A stretch of 64,000 nucleotides of DNA from NCBI GenBank assembly GCA_963817405.1, contig CAWFNW010000003.1, forward strand, positions 310,001 through 374,000, written 5' to 3'. Source of the stretch: CAWFNW01 sp963817405. Lineage in GTDB: Bacteria > Actinomycetota > Coriobacteriia > Anaerosomatales > Anaerosomataceae. Made by a program: the position numbers and the translations under genes. Shown here one piece after another: positions 35,562-44,494 of this stretch; within the stretch, counting starts at the first letter, position 1, and the number at the start of each line of letters is the position of its first letter. A model generated the notes under the pieces. It was not told the DNA's origin. It ran no database searches and saw only the letters and a list, made by a program, of their open reading frames with translations.

Positions 35562-35570
35562 TGGTATACT
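35562..35570 (+). promoter_or_regulatory. Extended -10 promoter element before hemL
   Basis: TGG-TATACT gives an extended -10 (TGn plus a 5/6 match to TATAAT) 42 bases before the hemL start; the -35 region is GC-rich and unrecognisable. Confidence 0.4.
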
Positions 35571-35611
35571 CGCGTTCGATAATCCGAGAGCCGAAAGGGG
35601 CGTCATCCCCC

Positions 35612-36896
35612 ATGAACCACGCGACCTCGCACGACCTCTTCGAGCAGGCCAAGCGCATCATCCCCGGCGGCGTGAACTCGCCGGTGCGCGCGTTTCGGAG
35701 CGTCGGCGCCGAGCCGATCTTCTACGACCGCGCCAAGGGCAGCCGCGTGTGGGACGTCGACGGCAACGAGTACATCGACTTCGTCGCGTCGTGGGGCCCG
35801 ATGATCCTCGGGACACACCCCGGACGTCGTCCTCGATGCGGTGCGCGAGCAGCTCATCCACGGCACCAGCTACGGCGCGCCGTGTGCCGCCGAAGTCGCG
35901 ATGGCTGAGGCGGTCTGTGAGGCCGTGCCCTCCGTCGAGATGGTGCGCATGGTCTCCAGCGGCACCGAGGCGACGATGAGCGCAATCCGCCTCGCCCGCG
36001 GCTACACGGGGCGCGAGAAGTTCATCAAGTTCGACGGCAACTACCACGGTCACAGTGACGCGCTCTTGGTCGCGGCAGGCAGCGGCCTCGTGACGCTCGG
36101 CATCCCCTCGACGCCCGGCGTCACCAAAGGTGCCGCGCAGGATACCATCGTGCTCCCGTACAACGACCTCGGCGCGGTCGCCGCGGCGCTCGCCGAGCAG
36201 GGCCCCGACGTCGCAGCCATCATCGTAGAGCCGGTCGCCGGCAACATGGGCGTCGTGCCGCCGGCCGAGGGCTTCCTCGTCGGACTGCGCGCGCTCTGCG
36301 ACGCTTACGGCGTCGTGCTCATCTTCGACGAGGTCATCACGGGCTTCCGCGTGGCGCTTGGGGGCGCGCAGGAGCGCTACGGCGTGACGCCCGACCTCAC
36401 CACGCTCGGCAAGATCATCGGCGGGGGTTTCCCGGTGGGAGCGTTCGGCGGCACGCGGGAGATCATGGAGTCCCTCGCGCCGGTCGGCCCGGTCTATCAG
36501 GCGGGCACCCTGTCGGGCAACCCGGTCGCGATGGTCGCGGGCCTCGCGCTGATCGCCGCACTCAAGCAGCCGGGTGTCTACGACGAGTTGGAGCGCAAGG
36601 GCGCTCGCCTCGAAGCGGGCCTGCGGGCGGCGGTTGCAGCAGCCGGTGTCGAAGCCTTCCTCACGCGCGTCGGTTCGATGGCGTGCATGTTCTTCACCTC
36701 GGCCGAAGTCACCGAGTGGGCGAGCGCCGCTACGTGCGATACCGAGCGCTACGGCCGCTACTTCCGTGGCATGCTGGAGCGCGGTTTCACGATCGCGCCG
36801 AGCCAGTTCGAGGCGACGTTCGTGGGTTTGGCGCACAGTGACGAGGACATCGACGCGATGGCGGCTGCGGCTGCAGAAGTGCTCGCGCGGGGCTGA
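35612..36896 (+). CDS. hemL: Glutamate-1-semialdehyde 2,1-aminomutase (one frame change)
   Basis: PLP enzyme that isomerises glutamate-1-semialdehyde to 5-aminolevulinate, directly after HemA. The first frame (ATG 35612) gives FEQAKRIIPGGVNSPVRAF and DVDGNEYIDFVASWGPMILGTHP; the remainder (VVLDAVREQLIHGTSYGAP onward) is in the next frame to 36896. Removing one C from the CCCC run at about 35818-35821 restores GTHPDVVLDAV and a protein of about 427 residues, normal for HemL. The PLP lysine is in TTLGKIIGGGFPVGAFGG, and NYHGHSDALL and FDEVITGFR are intact. A broken hemL would stop tetrapyrrole synthesis, so sequence error is the likely cause. Confidence 0.92.
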
Positions 36897-36928
36897 GGCG
36901 CCACCGCGCGTGGAGGCGTCGTCGCCTG

Positions 36929-36937
36929 TGCTAGACT
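36929..36937 (+). promoter_or_regulatory. Extended -10 promoter element before the MBOAT gene
   Basis: TGC-TAGACT matches the extended -10 form, 32 bases before the GTG start at 36969. No clear -35. Confidence 0.4.
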
Positions 36938-36968
36938 TCCCCAGATTCGCCTAGGACTCGGAGCGCCG

Positions 36969-38465
36969 GTGCAGTTCGCTTCATTCACCTACATGCTCTT
37001 CCTGGCCGTGGCGGTCGCCGTGTACTTCGCTCTGCCCGGTCAACGCTCACGCACAGTGTGGCTCCTGGCGGCCAGCTTCGTCTTCTACATCTCGCTCTCG
37101 GCATCGTGGACGATCGTTCTCGTGGCGGTCATCGCGATTGGCTACGTCAGCGGCCGCGTGCTCGAGCGGCTTTCCCATGAGACGTCGGGCTCCGGTATGT
37201 CGCCGCGCAGCAAGGTCGTGCTCGGCGCGAGCGTGGCACTCGTTGTGGGCATCCTGTTCGTCTTCAAGTACGCAGGCTTCGCGGGTGGCCTCCTCAACAG
37301 CGGCTTCTCACTCATAGGCAGCAACGCGCGGCTTCCGCTGCTGGCGCTGGCACTCCCCATCGGTATCTCGTTCTGGACCTTCCAGACCATCGGCTACTTG
37401 GTCGATATCGCTCGCGGTTCGCTGCCGGCCGAGCGGAACCTACTCCGGTACGCGCTCTTCATCAGCTTCTTCCCGCACGTTGCCGCCGGTCCCATTGCGC
37501 GCGGCGGGCAGCTCCTCCCTCAGCTGGCCGAGCAGCACCGGTTCTCGTACGAGGGCATGCGCTCGGGTCTCCTGCTCATGCTTTGGGGCTTCTTCAAGAA
37601 GACGCTCGTCGCCGACCCGCTCGGTATCTTCGTGGCGAGCGTCTTCAAGGACCCCCGCGTCTACCACGACAGCGGCCTCGTTCTCGCTGCGGCGAGCGTG
37701 GGGTTCGCCATCCAGATCTACTGCGACTTCTCCGGGTACACCGATATCGCGCGCGGTGCTGCACGCCTCTTCGGCGTGGACCTGCTGCGCAACTTCAACC
37801 GGCCGTACGCAGCTCGCTCGGTGAAGGAGTTCTGGCGGCGCTGGCACATGTCGCTCATGGGGTGGTTCAAGGACTACGTCTACATCCCGCTTGGCGGCAG
37901 CCGGGTCTCACGCGGCCGGCGCTACGCGAATATCCTGACCGTCTTCGCCATAAGCGGCCTGTGGCACGGCGCAGGGATGACGTTCGTCATCTGGGGACTC
38001 CTCAACGGCATCTACCAGATCGTCGGCGAGCTTCTGATGCCGCTCCGGCAACGCGTGCTCGCCATCGTCCGCATCGCGCAGGACGGGCGCATTCATCGTG
38101 GGCTCCAAACCGTGACAACGTTCACGCTCATCACCGTCGGCTGGGTCTTCTTCCGAGCAGGATCGCTCGCCGACGCCCTCTACATCGTGCCGAGGATGTT
38201 CGTGCCGACAGCCGCTTTCCTGCAGAACCTGCGCGCGTTCGAGATCGGGCTGGACCGTCCCGAGGTGGTGCTCACGGCGGCCGCCGCCGCCACCGTGTTC
38301 GCCGTCGAATACCTCTCAGCCCGCGTCGATCTTTCCTCGCTCGTCTACCGGCAGCCAGTTGCGCTTCGCTGGGCGTTCTACCAGCTCTCGACGCTGGCGG
38401 TCGTGATCCTTGGGTCCTACGGCCCGTCTCTGAAATCCGCCGACTTCGTCTACTTCAAGTTCTGA
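36969..38465 (+). CDS. MBOAT-family O-acyltransferase (AlgI/DltB-like)
   Basis: 498 aa with about 12 hydrophobic segments. The MBOAT core is recognisable: FFPHVAAGPIARGGQLLPQL, YCDFSGYTDIARGAARLFGVDL, NFNRPYAARSVKEFWRRWHMSLMGWFKDYVYIPLGG and the catalytic His in ISGLWHGAGMTFVIWG. Such proteins move acyl groups, usually acetyl, across the membrane to modify extracellular polysaccharide or wall polymer. The next gene, 7 bases downstream, encodes an SGNH-type partner, the usual AlgI plus AlgJ/AlgX or DltB plus DltD pairing. The first gene of the surface-glycan region. Confidence 0.9.
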   Translation: MQFASFTYMLFLAVAVAVYFALPGQRSRTVWLLAASFVFYISLSASWTIVLVAVIAIGYVSGRVLERLSHETSGSGMSPRSKVVLGASVALVVGILFVFKYAGFAGGLLNSGFSLIGSNARLPLLALALPIGISFWTFQTIGYLVDIARGSLPAERNLLRYALFISFFPHVAAGPIARGGQLLPQLAEQHRFSYEGMRSGLLLMLWGFFKKTLVADPLGIFVASVFKDPRVYHDSGLVLAAASVGFAIQIYCDFSGYTDIARGAARLFGVDLLRNFNRPYAARSVKEFWRRWHMSLMGWFKDYVYIPLGGSRVSRGRRYANILTVFAISGLWHGAGMTFVIWGLLNGIYQIVGELLMPLRQRVLAIVRIAQDGRIHRGLQTVTTFTLITVGWVFFRAGSLADALYIVPRMFVPTAAFLQNLRAFEIGLDRPEVVLTAAAAATVFAVEYLSARVDLSSLVYRQPVALRWAFYQLSTLAVVILGSYGPSLKSADFVYFKF

Positions 38466-38472
38466 GCCGATC

Positions 38473-39546
38473 ATGAGCCTCCTCACCAAGAACACCAGTG
38501 CACGGCGCCTGGCCGCATCGGTCCTCTTCTGCGCGATGCTCGTGGCGGAGATCGTCTACGCGGGCGCGGTGTTGCGGCCTGAGCGGAGCGGTGCCGTTGG
38601 CGGCGCGGCCTGGCAGAGCTACTTCGCGCTCGAAGCGAACACCGTCGACGTGCTCGTCTTCGGCTCGTCCCACGCGTTCGCCGGCGTCGACCCCGCGGTC
38701 GTGTGGCGGCAGCGAGGCATCCCCTCGTTCGTGCTCGGCGGACCCACGCAGATGCTGCAGGTGACCGAGTACTACATGCGCGAGGCGCTGAAGTCCCAGA
38801 AGCCGCGCGTGTTCGCTCTCGAGATGTCCTCCAGCTCGTACAGCACGCGGACGTTCAGTCCCAGCTTCCACGCGATGAACGTGGGGCTGATGCCGTGGTC
38901 CGAGAACAAACTCGCCGCATCGTGGTTTGCCACGCCCGGGGACATGCGCATCAACGTCCTCGTCGACGCGTGGACGTACCACGGCCGGTGGAGCGAGGTC
39001 ACCAAGGCCGACTTCGACCTTGAAGCCAAGAACGCCCAGGCCACCTATCTCAAGGGATTCAACCCCAACGTCGCCTCGCGCACGGTCCCCTCACAGCCAT
39101 ACGTGCGCCCCGCGAGCGACTACCCTGTCGCCGAAGCCGGCGTCGCCTACAACAAGGAGGCCCTCCGCCGCATCGCTAGGCTATGCGCGGACAACGACAT
39201 CGAGCTCCTGCTGTTCCTGACGCCGACAGCGCCTCCCGAGAACACGACGTACTACATGGATCGTGCGGCCGAAACGCTTGCGACGGAGTTCGATAACGTG
39301 CGTGTCCTTGACCTCTCCCGGCGCGGTGCCGTTCCGGGACTGCTGTACCGCTCGGACTTCCTGGATGGCGGCCATCTCAACTGGCGGGGCGCTGAGAAGG
39401 CATCACGGGTGCTGGCCGAGTATCTGGCCGCCACCTACGACCTGCCCGATCACCGCGACGACGCGGCGTATCGATCCTGGGACGAGGACGCCGCGAAGCG
39501 GGACGAGTTCATCGTCAAGCGCGGCGGCGTCCTCACCGAGGAGTAG
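38473..39546 (+). CDS. Exported SGNH/DltD-AlgJ-like acyl-transfer partner
   Basis: 357 aa. One N-terminal membrane anchor (residues about 12-33, LAASVLFCAMLVAEIVYAGAVL). The SGNH-like active site shows VFGSSHAFAGVDP (Ser nucleophile block) and a C-terminal SDFLDGGHLNWRGAEKASR (Asp-x-x-His type). The middle (YYMREALKSQKPRVFALEMSSSS) resembles DltD/AlgX-type proteins. It probably accepts acetyl groups from the MBOAT protein just upstream and transfers them to a glycan outside the cell. The target polymer is not known from the sequence. Confidence 0.75.
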   Translation: MSLLTKNTSARRLAASVLFCAMLVAEIVYAGAVLRPERSGAVGGAAWQSYFALEANTVDVLVFGSSHAFAGVDPAVVWRQRGIPSFVLGGPTQMLQVTEYYMREALKSQKPRVFALEMSSSSYSTRTFSPSFHAMNVGLMPWSENKLAASWFATPGDMRINVLVDAWTYHGRWSEVTKADFDLEAKNAQATYLKGFNPNVASRTVPSQPYVRPASDYPVAEAGVAYNKEALRRIARLCADNDIELLLFLTPTAPPENTTYYMDRAAETLATEFDNVRVLDLSRRGAVPGLLYRSDFLDGGHLNWRGAEKASRVLAEYLAATYDLPDHRDDAAYRSWDEDAAKRDEFIVKRGGVLTEE

Positions 39547-39699
39547 GGATCGACGACCCGCCGTTCGACGATGGCCGACTGCTTGCTTCTGCCTGGTGAC
39601 TCAAGGCTGCTCCCTGCGCTGCCGACACAACTGAGTGAGACCGGCCGTGCTGGGTCAGGCAGGCCCGCTACCCGGAGGTGCATCATCCGTTCTCAGCAC

Positions 39700-41711
39700 A
39701 TGAAGCTTTGTCATCTCGCGTCCGCGCCGCGGCAGCTCCATCGTCTGGCCACGGCCCTTGTCGCGCTGACGCTGCTCCTGGTCTCGGCTCCCGCCCTCGC
39801 CGTCGCGGCGGACGCAGGAATCGCCGCCACGGCCACGTACACGGACGCGCAGGTGCGCGAAGCGTGGTCGCAGCTGAAGCCGTCATACTCGGGCGCACCA
39901 TACGTCGCCTCGCCCAGCGTCAAGGCACCATACGCAACGGGTACGGTCAACGCGGCCTTCCTCTACGACGGTCTCGGTGTCGTCAACTTCGCACGCCTTC
40001 TCGCGGGCGTGCCGAGTGACGTGACGCTCGACGCGACGCGCAATACTCGACGCCCAGTACGGCGCCGTCCTGCTCGCGGCAAGCATCTTTTCGCACTCGC
40101 CGCCGAAGCCGGCGGACATGACCACGACCTTCTACAGCCGCGCCCTTGCGGCCACGCAGTCGAGCAACATCGGCTACGGGCACACGACCTCGGAAGGCTT
40201 CCAGCTGAGCTGCCTCGCCGACAATGATGCCGGGAATATCGCACGGCTTGGGCACCGGCGCTGGCTGCTCAACCCGCAGATGCTGAAGGCGGGCATCGGG
40301 TTCGCCGAGTCGCGGCATGACACGTACGCCTTCGACCGGTCCCGAGCGGAGCAAGTCGCTCTACTCGGCGATCGCGTACCCGTCCGCGGGGCCATTCCCT
40401 GTCGACGGCGGATTCTTCGGCTCGACCACGCCGTGGTCCATCACGCTCAACCCGACACGCTACGACTGGGACAGCGCGGGTCACTCGGTGACGCTCCGGC
40501 GTGTGGCGGACGGCAGGGTCTGGACCTTCAACGCGAGCGATACCAATGCGTCAGGCGAGTTCTTTAGCTTCGACACGGGGAGCTACGGAGTCTCCAACGC
40601 GTTCGTCTTCCGTCCAAACCCGGCCTCGATCGTCTACAAAGCCGGCGACGAGTTCGACGTCACGCTTTCCGGCGGCATCTATGCCGAGGGGTCGCGCGCC
40701 CCGGCGAGCGTCAGCTATCGCACGCGCTTCATCTCGCTCGCGTCGAGCGGCGAGTCGGAAGACCGCTCGCTCAAGGTGACGCCGATCGAGGGCGCCAACC
40801 GGATCGCCACGGCCATCGCGGCGTCGCAGGAAGCCTTCGCGAGCTCCACGTACGTGGTCATCGCGACCGGCTTCAACTGGCCCGACGCGCTGGGCGGCTC
40901 GGCGCTGGCGGGCGCGCTCAAGGCACCGATCCTGCTCACCAGCCAAAGCGGGCTCTCGGCCGAGGTGCGGAACGAGATCGTGCGCCTGAAGGCCACGAAG
41001 GCCATCATCCTCGGTGGCACGCCGGTGGTGTCCGGCACTGTGGCTTCTCAGATTGCCGCGATAGCAGGCGTCTCGGTGGACCGCATCGCGGGCGCGAACC
41101 GGTACGAGACCGCTAACCTCGTGGCGGCTCGTACGATCGCCGAGATGAACGCTCGCGGCGGCTACGACGGCACGGCATTCGTGTCGACCGGCATGAACTT
41201 CCCCGACGCCCTTGGCGCGTCGCCTCTAGCTGCCGCCAAGGGTTGGCCAATCTACCTTGCCAACCCGGCGCAGGGCGACAATGCCTCGCTCGCCGCCGTG
41301 ATGACGTCGGCAGGTGTGAAGAAGGCCATCGTTCTTGGCGGCACGAATGTGGTGGGCTTGACGGTGGAGGCTGCGCTTCGAGCGTCGCTCGGGAGCGCTA
41401 CGCGGCTGGCGGGCACCAACCGCTACGACACCGCCTTGAGGGTCGCCTCGTACGGCGTGGCGAACGCAGGCCTGTCCTGGGACAAGGTTGCGCCGGCGAC
41501 GGGGCAGAACTTCCCCGACGCGCTTGCGGGCGGTGTCCTGCAGGGCGCGAGCGGTTCGGTCCTGGTGCTGACCCCCTCCGCCTCGCTCAACGACGGCGTG
41601 GCGGCGGTGCTGCGAGCCAACAAGGGGAGCATCTCCGAGATCCGATTCCTCGGCTCGACGGCTGCTCTCTCGGCCACCGTGAGGTCGGCAGTGGTGAGCG
41701 CGCTCCAGTAG
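39700..41711 (+). CDS. Secreted CAP/SCP-domain protein with three CWB2 repeats (two frame changes)
   Basis: ATG 39700 begins a signal peptide (ATALVALTLLLVSAPALAVAA). A CAP-like domain follows: VNFARLLAGVPSDV in frame 1, then AILDAQYGAVLLAASIFSHSPPKPADM, SSNIGYGH and GNIARLGHRRWLLNPQML in frame 2, then SKSLYSAIAYPSAGPFPVDGGFF in frame 3. Frames change near 40038 and 40345; both need one extra base removed. The C-terminal part (about 40770-41711) carries three CWB2 repeats (NRIATAIAASQEAF, NRYETANLVAARTI, NRYDTALRVASYG) and is very similar to the CWB2 part of the protein at 6806-9722. The protein should be bound to the cell wall. CAP-domain function in bacteria is unclear. GGAGGTG lies 20 bases before the ATG, rather far. 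Confidence 0.8.
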
Positions 41712-41829
41712 GCGCGCAAGGACCGGCTGTTTCGCCCACCCGCCCGAGTGATGTAACGTAGAACATCGTGGGTAATTGCTCGCAACCCCCCGGCTGTAGA
41801 TGCAGATCTCGATTGGAAGTGGTTGTGCG

Positions 41830-42684
41830 ATGAAAGCGATCATCCCCGCGGCGGGTCTTGGTACCCGCTTCCTGCCGGCAACCAAGGCGCAGCCGAAAGA
41901 GATGCTGCCGGTGGTGGGGAAGCCGATCATCCAGTACGTGGTCGAAGAGGCGTGCGCCGGTGGCGTGAACGACGTGCTCATCGTGACAGGGCGCGGCAAG
42001 CGCGCCATTGAGGACCACTTCGACCGCTCGCTCGAGCTTGAGGATCTCCTCGAGCGCTCCGGCGCCACCGACAAGCTTCGCCAAGTGCGCGCCATCTCTG
42101 AGCTTGCCGAGGTGTTCTACGTGCGCCAGAAGCGGCCGCGCGGCCTCGGTCATGCGGTGCTCTGCGGTGCGCCGCACGTCGTAGGCCAGCCGTTCTACGT
42201 CATGCTCGGTGACGTTATTCTCCCGAATGCCAAGTGTCTCAAGCGCCTCAAGGACGTCCACGACCGCTACGGCGCGTCCGTTCTTGCGGTAACACCCGTC
42301 GATCAGAACCTCGTCAGCCGCTACGGCGTGATTGCCGGTCACGAGGTTGAGCCCGGCGTGTGGAAGCTCACCGACTTGGTCGAGAAGCCGGCCGTCAACA
42401 AGGCGCCGAGCAACCTCGCCATCTTCGGGCGGTACCTGCTGACGCCGAAGATCATGGAGATTCTGCCGAAGATCGAGCCCGGCCGTGGCGATGAGATTCA
42501 GCTCACAGACGCGCTTCGCGAGCTGCTCAAGTCCGAAGACATCTATGCAATCTCGACGGAGTGCGACGGGTTCGACACCGGCAACGTGCTTTCGTGGCTC
42601 GAGGCGAATGTCACGCTCGCGCTCCAGACAGAGGAGTACGGGCCGGCGTTCAGGGAGAGCCTGAAGCGGATACTGGGGGAGTAG
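41830..42684 (+). CDS. galU: UTP-glucose-1-phosphate uridylyltransferase
   Basis: 284 aa from ATG 41830 (GGAAGTGG upstream). Makes UDP-glucose for glycan synthesis. The nucleotidyltransferase motif is AAGLGTRFLPATKAQPKEMLPV; also VEEACAGGVNDVLIVTGRGKRAIEDHFD, RGLGHAVLC, FYVMLGDVI (metal-binding Asp), LTDLVEKP and RGDEIQLTDAL, all as in GalU. The first gene of a run of sugar-nucleotide genes; pseC starts 5 bases later. Confidence 0.94.
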   Translation: MKAIIPAAGLGTRFLPATKAQPKEMLPVVGKPIIQYVVEEACAGGVNDVLIVTGRGKRAIEDHFDRSLELEDLLERSGATDKLRQVRAISELAEVFYVRQKRPRGLGHAVLCGAPHVVGQPFYVMLGDVILPNAKCLKRLKDVHDRYGASVLAVTPVDQNLVSRYGVIAGHEVEPGVWKLTDLVEKPAVNKAPSNLAIFGRYLLTPKIMEILPKIEPGRGDEIQLTDALRELLKSEDIYAISTECDGFDTGNVLSWLEANVTLALQTEEYGPAFRESLKRILGE

Positions 42685-42688
42685 GGAC

Positions 42689-43843
42689 GTGATTCCCTAC
42701 GGACGGCAGTCCATCTCCGAGGAAGACATCGCAGCTGTTGTCGATGTCCTGCGCTCGGACCTGATCACGCAGGGTCCCGTTGCGGGGCACTTCGAGCAGG
42801 CCGTCGCCGAGTACTGCGGCGTCCAGCACGCAGTGGCCGTTGCCAATGGAACCGCTGCCCTGCATCTGTCCTGTCTCGCACTCGGTTTGGGGCCGGGCGG
42901 CCTCTTGTGGACCTCGCCCAATACTTTCGTCGCGTCAGCAAACTGCGCGCGCTACGTGGGCGCTGACGTGGACTTCGTCGACATCGACCCGCACACGTAC
43001 AACATGAGCGTGGATGCGCTGGCAGCGAAACTCGATGCTGCTCGCCAGGCAGACAAGCTCCCCGACGTTGTCGTCCCCGTGGACTTCGCGGGCGCGTCGT
43101 GCGATATGGGCGCTGTGAGAGCGCTCGCCGACGAGTACGGCTTTCGAATCCTCGAAGACGCCTCTCATGCCATAGGAGGCCGTTACCAGGGCGAGCCGGT
43201 AGGCTCGTGTCGGTACTCGGACGTTACGACGTTCAGCTTTCACCCGGTGAAGATCATCACCACGGGCGAGGGTGGGATGATCCTGACCAACGACAGCGCG
43301 CTTGCGGACCGCGCGCGCATGCTCCACACGCATGGGATCACCCGGGACGAGCACCTGATGCGCGGTGCCTCCGAGGGTCTCTGGTACTACCAGCAGCTTG
43401 AGCTCGGGTACAACTACCGAATCACCGACATGCAGGCGGCGCTCGGTCTCAGTCAGATGGGCCGAGTAGACGCCTTCGTGGCGCGTCGCAACGAGATCGC
43501 TAAGCAGTATCTGGCGGCATTCGCCGAGCTGCCCGTGCGGTGTCAGTCGGTCGCGGCGGAGGACTACTCGGCGTATCACCTCTTCGTCATCGAGGCGCTG
43601 GAGCGGGACCGGACGGACCTCTACTACCGGCTCCGTGAGTTCGGTGTCGGCAGTGCGGTGCATTACATTCCGGTGCACCTGCAGCCGTACTACCGCGACC
43701 TGGGGTTCGGGCCCGGCGACTTCCCGAATGCCGAGGCGTACTACGCGAGGGCGATCACGCTGCCGATGTATCCGGCGATGAGCACCGTCGAGGTGGACTC
43801 CGTTGTGGCTGGACTCATAGATGCGCTGCGGGAGGCAGATTGA
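42689..43843 (+). CDS. pseC: UDP-4-amino-4,6-dideoxy-N-acetyl-altrosamine transaminase (PseC-like)
   Basis: 384 aa, DegT/DnrJ/EryC1 aminotransferase family. IPYGRQSISEEDIAAVVDVLRSDLITQGP is the characteristic PseC opening; NGTAALHLSCLALG, the PLP lysine in FSFHPVKIITTGEGGMI and GYNYRITDMQAALGLSQ follow. It aminates C4 of UDP-2-acetamido-2,6-dideoxy-L-arabino-4-hexulose in pseudaminic acid synthesis. Starts with GTG and overlaps the methylase gene by 4 bases (TTGA). Context (methylase, PseG-PseH, PseI) makes PseC the best choice among related transaminases. Confidence 0.9.
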   Translation: MIPYGRQSISEEDIAAVVDVLRSDLITQGPVAGHFEQAVAEYCGVQHAVAVANGTAALHLSCLALGLGPGGLLWTSPNTFVASANCARYVGADVDFVDIDPHTYNMSVDALAAKLDAARQADKLPDVVVPVDFAGASCDMGAVRALADEYGFRILEDASHAIGGRYQGEPVGSCRYSDVTTFSFHPVKIITTGEGGMILTNDSALADRARMLHTHGITRDEHLMRGASEGLWYYQQLELGYNYRITDMQAALGLSQMGRVDAFVARRNEIAKQYLAAFAELPVRCQSVAAEDYSAYHLFVIEALERDRTDLYYRLREFGVGSAVHYIPVHLQPYYRDLGFGPGDFPNAEAYYARAITLPMYPAMSTVEVDSVVAGLIDALREAD

Positions 43844-44487
43844 CGGATCAGGCGGACAGGTGGGGAAGCGAGTTCGGTGAGGACTACACCGGCCGCAACC
43901 CGACCACTCCGGAGGACATGGAAGCCCTCTACATGGCGCGCTTCCACGTGGCGCGCACGTCCATGAACGAGGAGTTCCTGTGCGACGTACCGCGCGACGC
44001 ACGAGTGCTAGAGGTCGGATGCAACGTCGGCATGCAGCTCCACCTTCTGGCCCGCATGGGCTTTGTGAATCTCTTCGGCGTGGAGATCAACCCCCTCGCT
44101 GTCGAACGTGCCCGGCGGCTCAACAGAGGGCTGCCTATTGATGTGATGAAGGGATCCGCCCTGGCGCTGCCCTTTCCCGATGACTCCTTCGACCTCGTCT
44201 ACACGTCAGGGGTCTTGATCCACATCCACCCAGACGACCTCCCGACCGTTCAGCGAGAAATGGTCCGATGCACGCGTCGGTGGATATGGGGTTTCGAATA
44301 CTACGCCCCGAACGGTCACGTGGAGATACCGTACAGGGGCGAGCGAGACCTCCTATGGAAGGCTGACTTCGCCCACACATTCGTCGAGCACATCCCTCGG
44401 CTCAGATTGGTAGCCAAGCAGCTCTACACGTATTTCGATGAGCCCGGAGGTCTCCAGGACGCGATGTACCTTCTTGAGAGGCAATGA
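43840..44487 (+). CDS. Pseudaminic-acid-cluster SAM methyltransferase
   Basis: 215 aa. Class I methyltransferase: EVGCNVGMQLHLLARMG (motif I), GVEINPLAVERARR, and FPDDSFDLVYTSGVLIHIHPDDLP. The opening EFGEDYTGRNPTTPEDMEALY and the WGFEYYAPNGHVEIPYRGERDLLWKADF region are features of the methylases regularly encoded inside pseudaminic acid clusters. TTG start overlaps the pseC stop. It may methylate the sugar or its acyl group; the acceptor is unknown. Confidence 0.82.
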   Translation: MTDQADRWGSEFGEDYTGRNPTTPEDMEALYMARFHVARTSMNEEFLCDVPRDARVLEVGCNVGMQLHLLARMGFVNLFGVEINPLAVERARRLNRGLPIDVMKGSALALPFPDDSFDLVYTSGVLIHIHPDDLPTVQREMVRCTRRWIWGFEYYAPNGHVEIPYRGERDLLWKADFAHTFVEHIPRLRLVAKQLYTYFDEPGGLQDAMYLLERQ

Positions 44488-44494
44488 AGGTGCC

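Noticed and set aside
35800..35845. Programmed ribosomal frameshifting in hemL.
   Set aside because: No slippery heptamer with a downstream pseudoknot, hemL is not known to be recoded, and similar breaks occur in many other genes of the window; sequence error is simpler.
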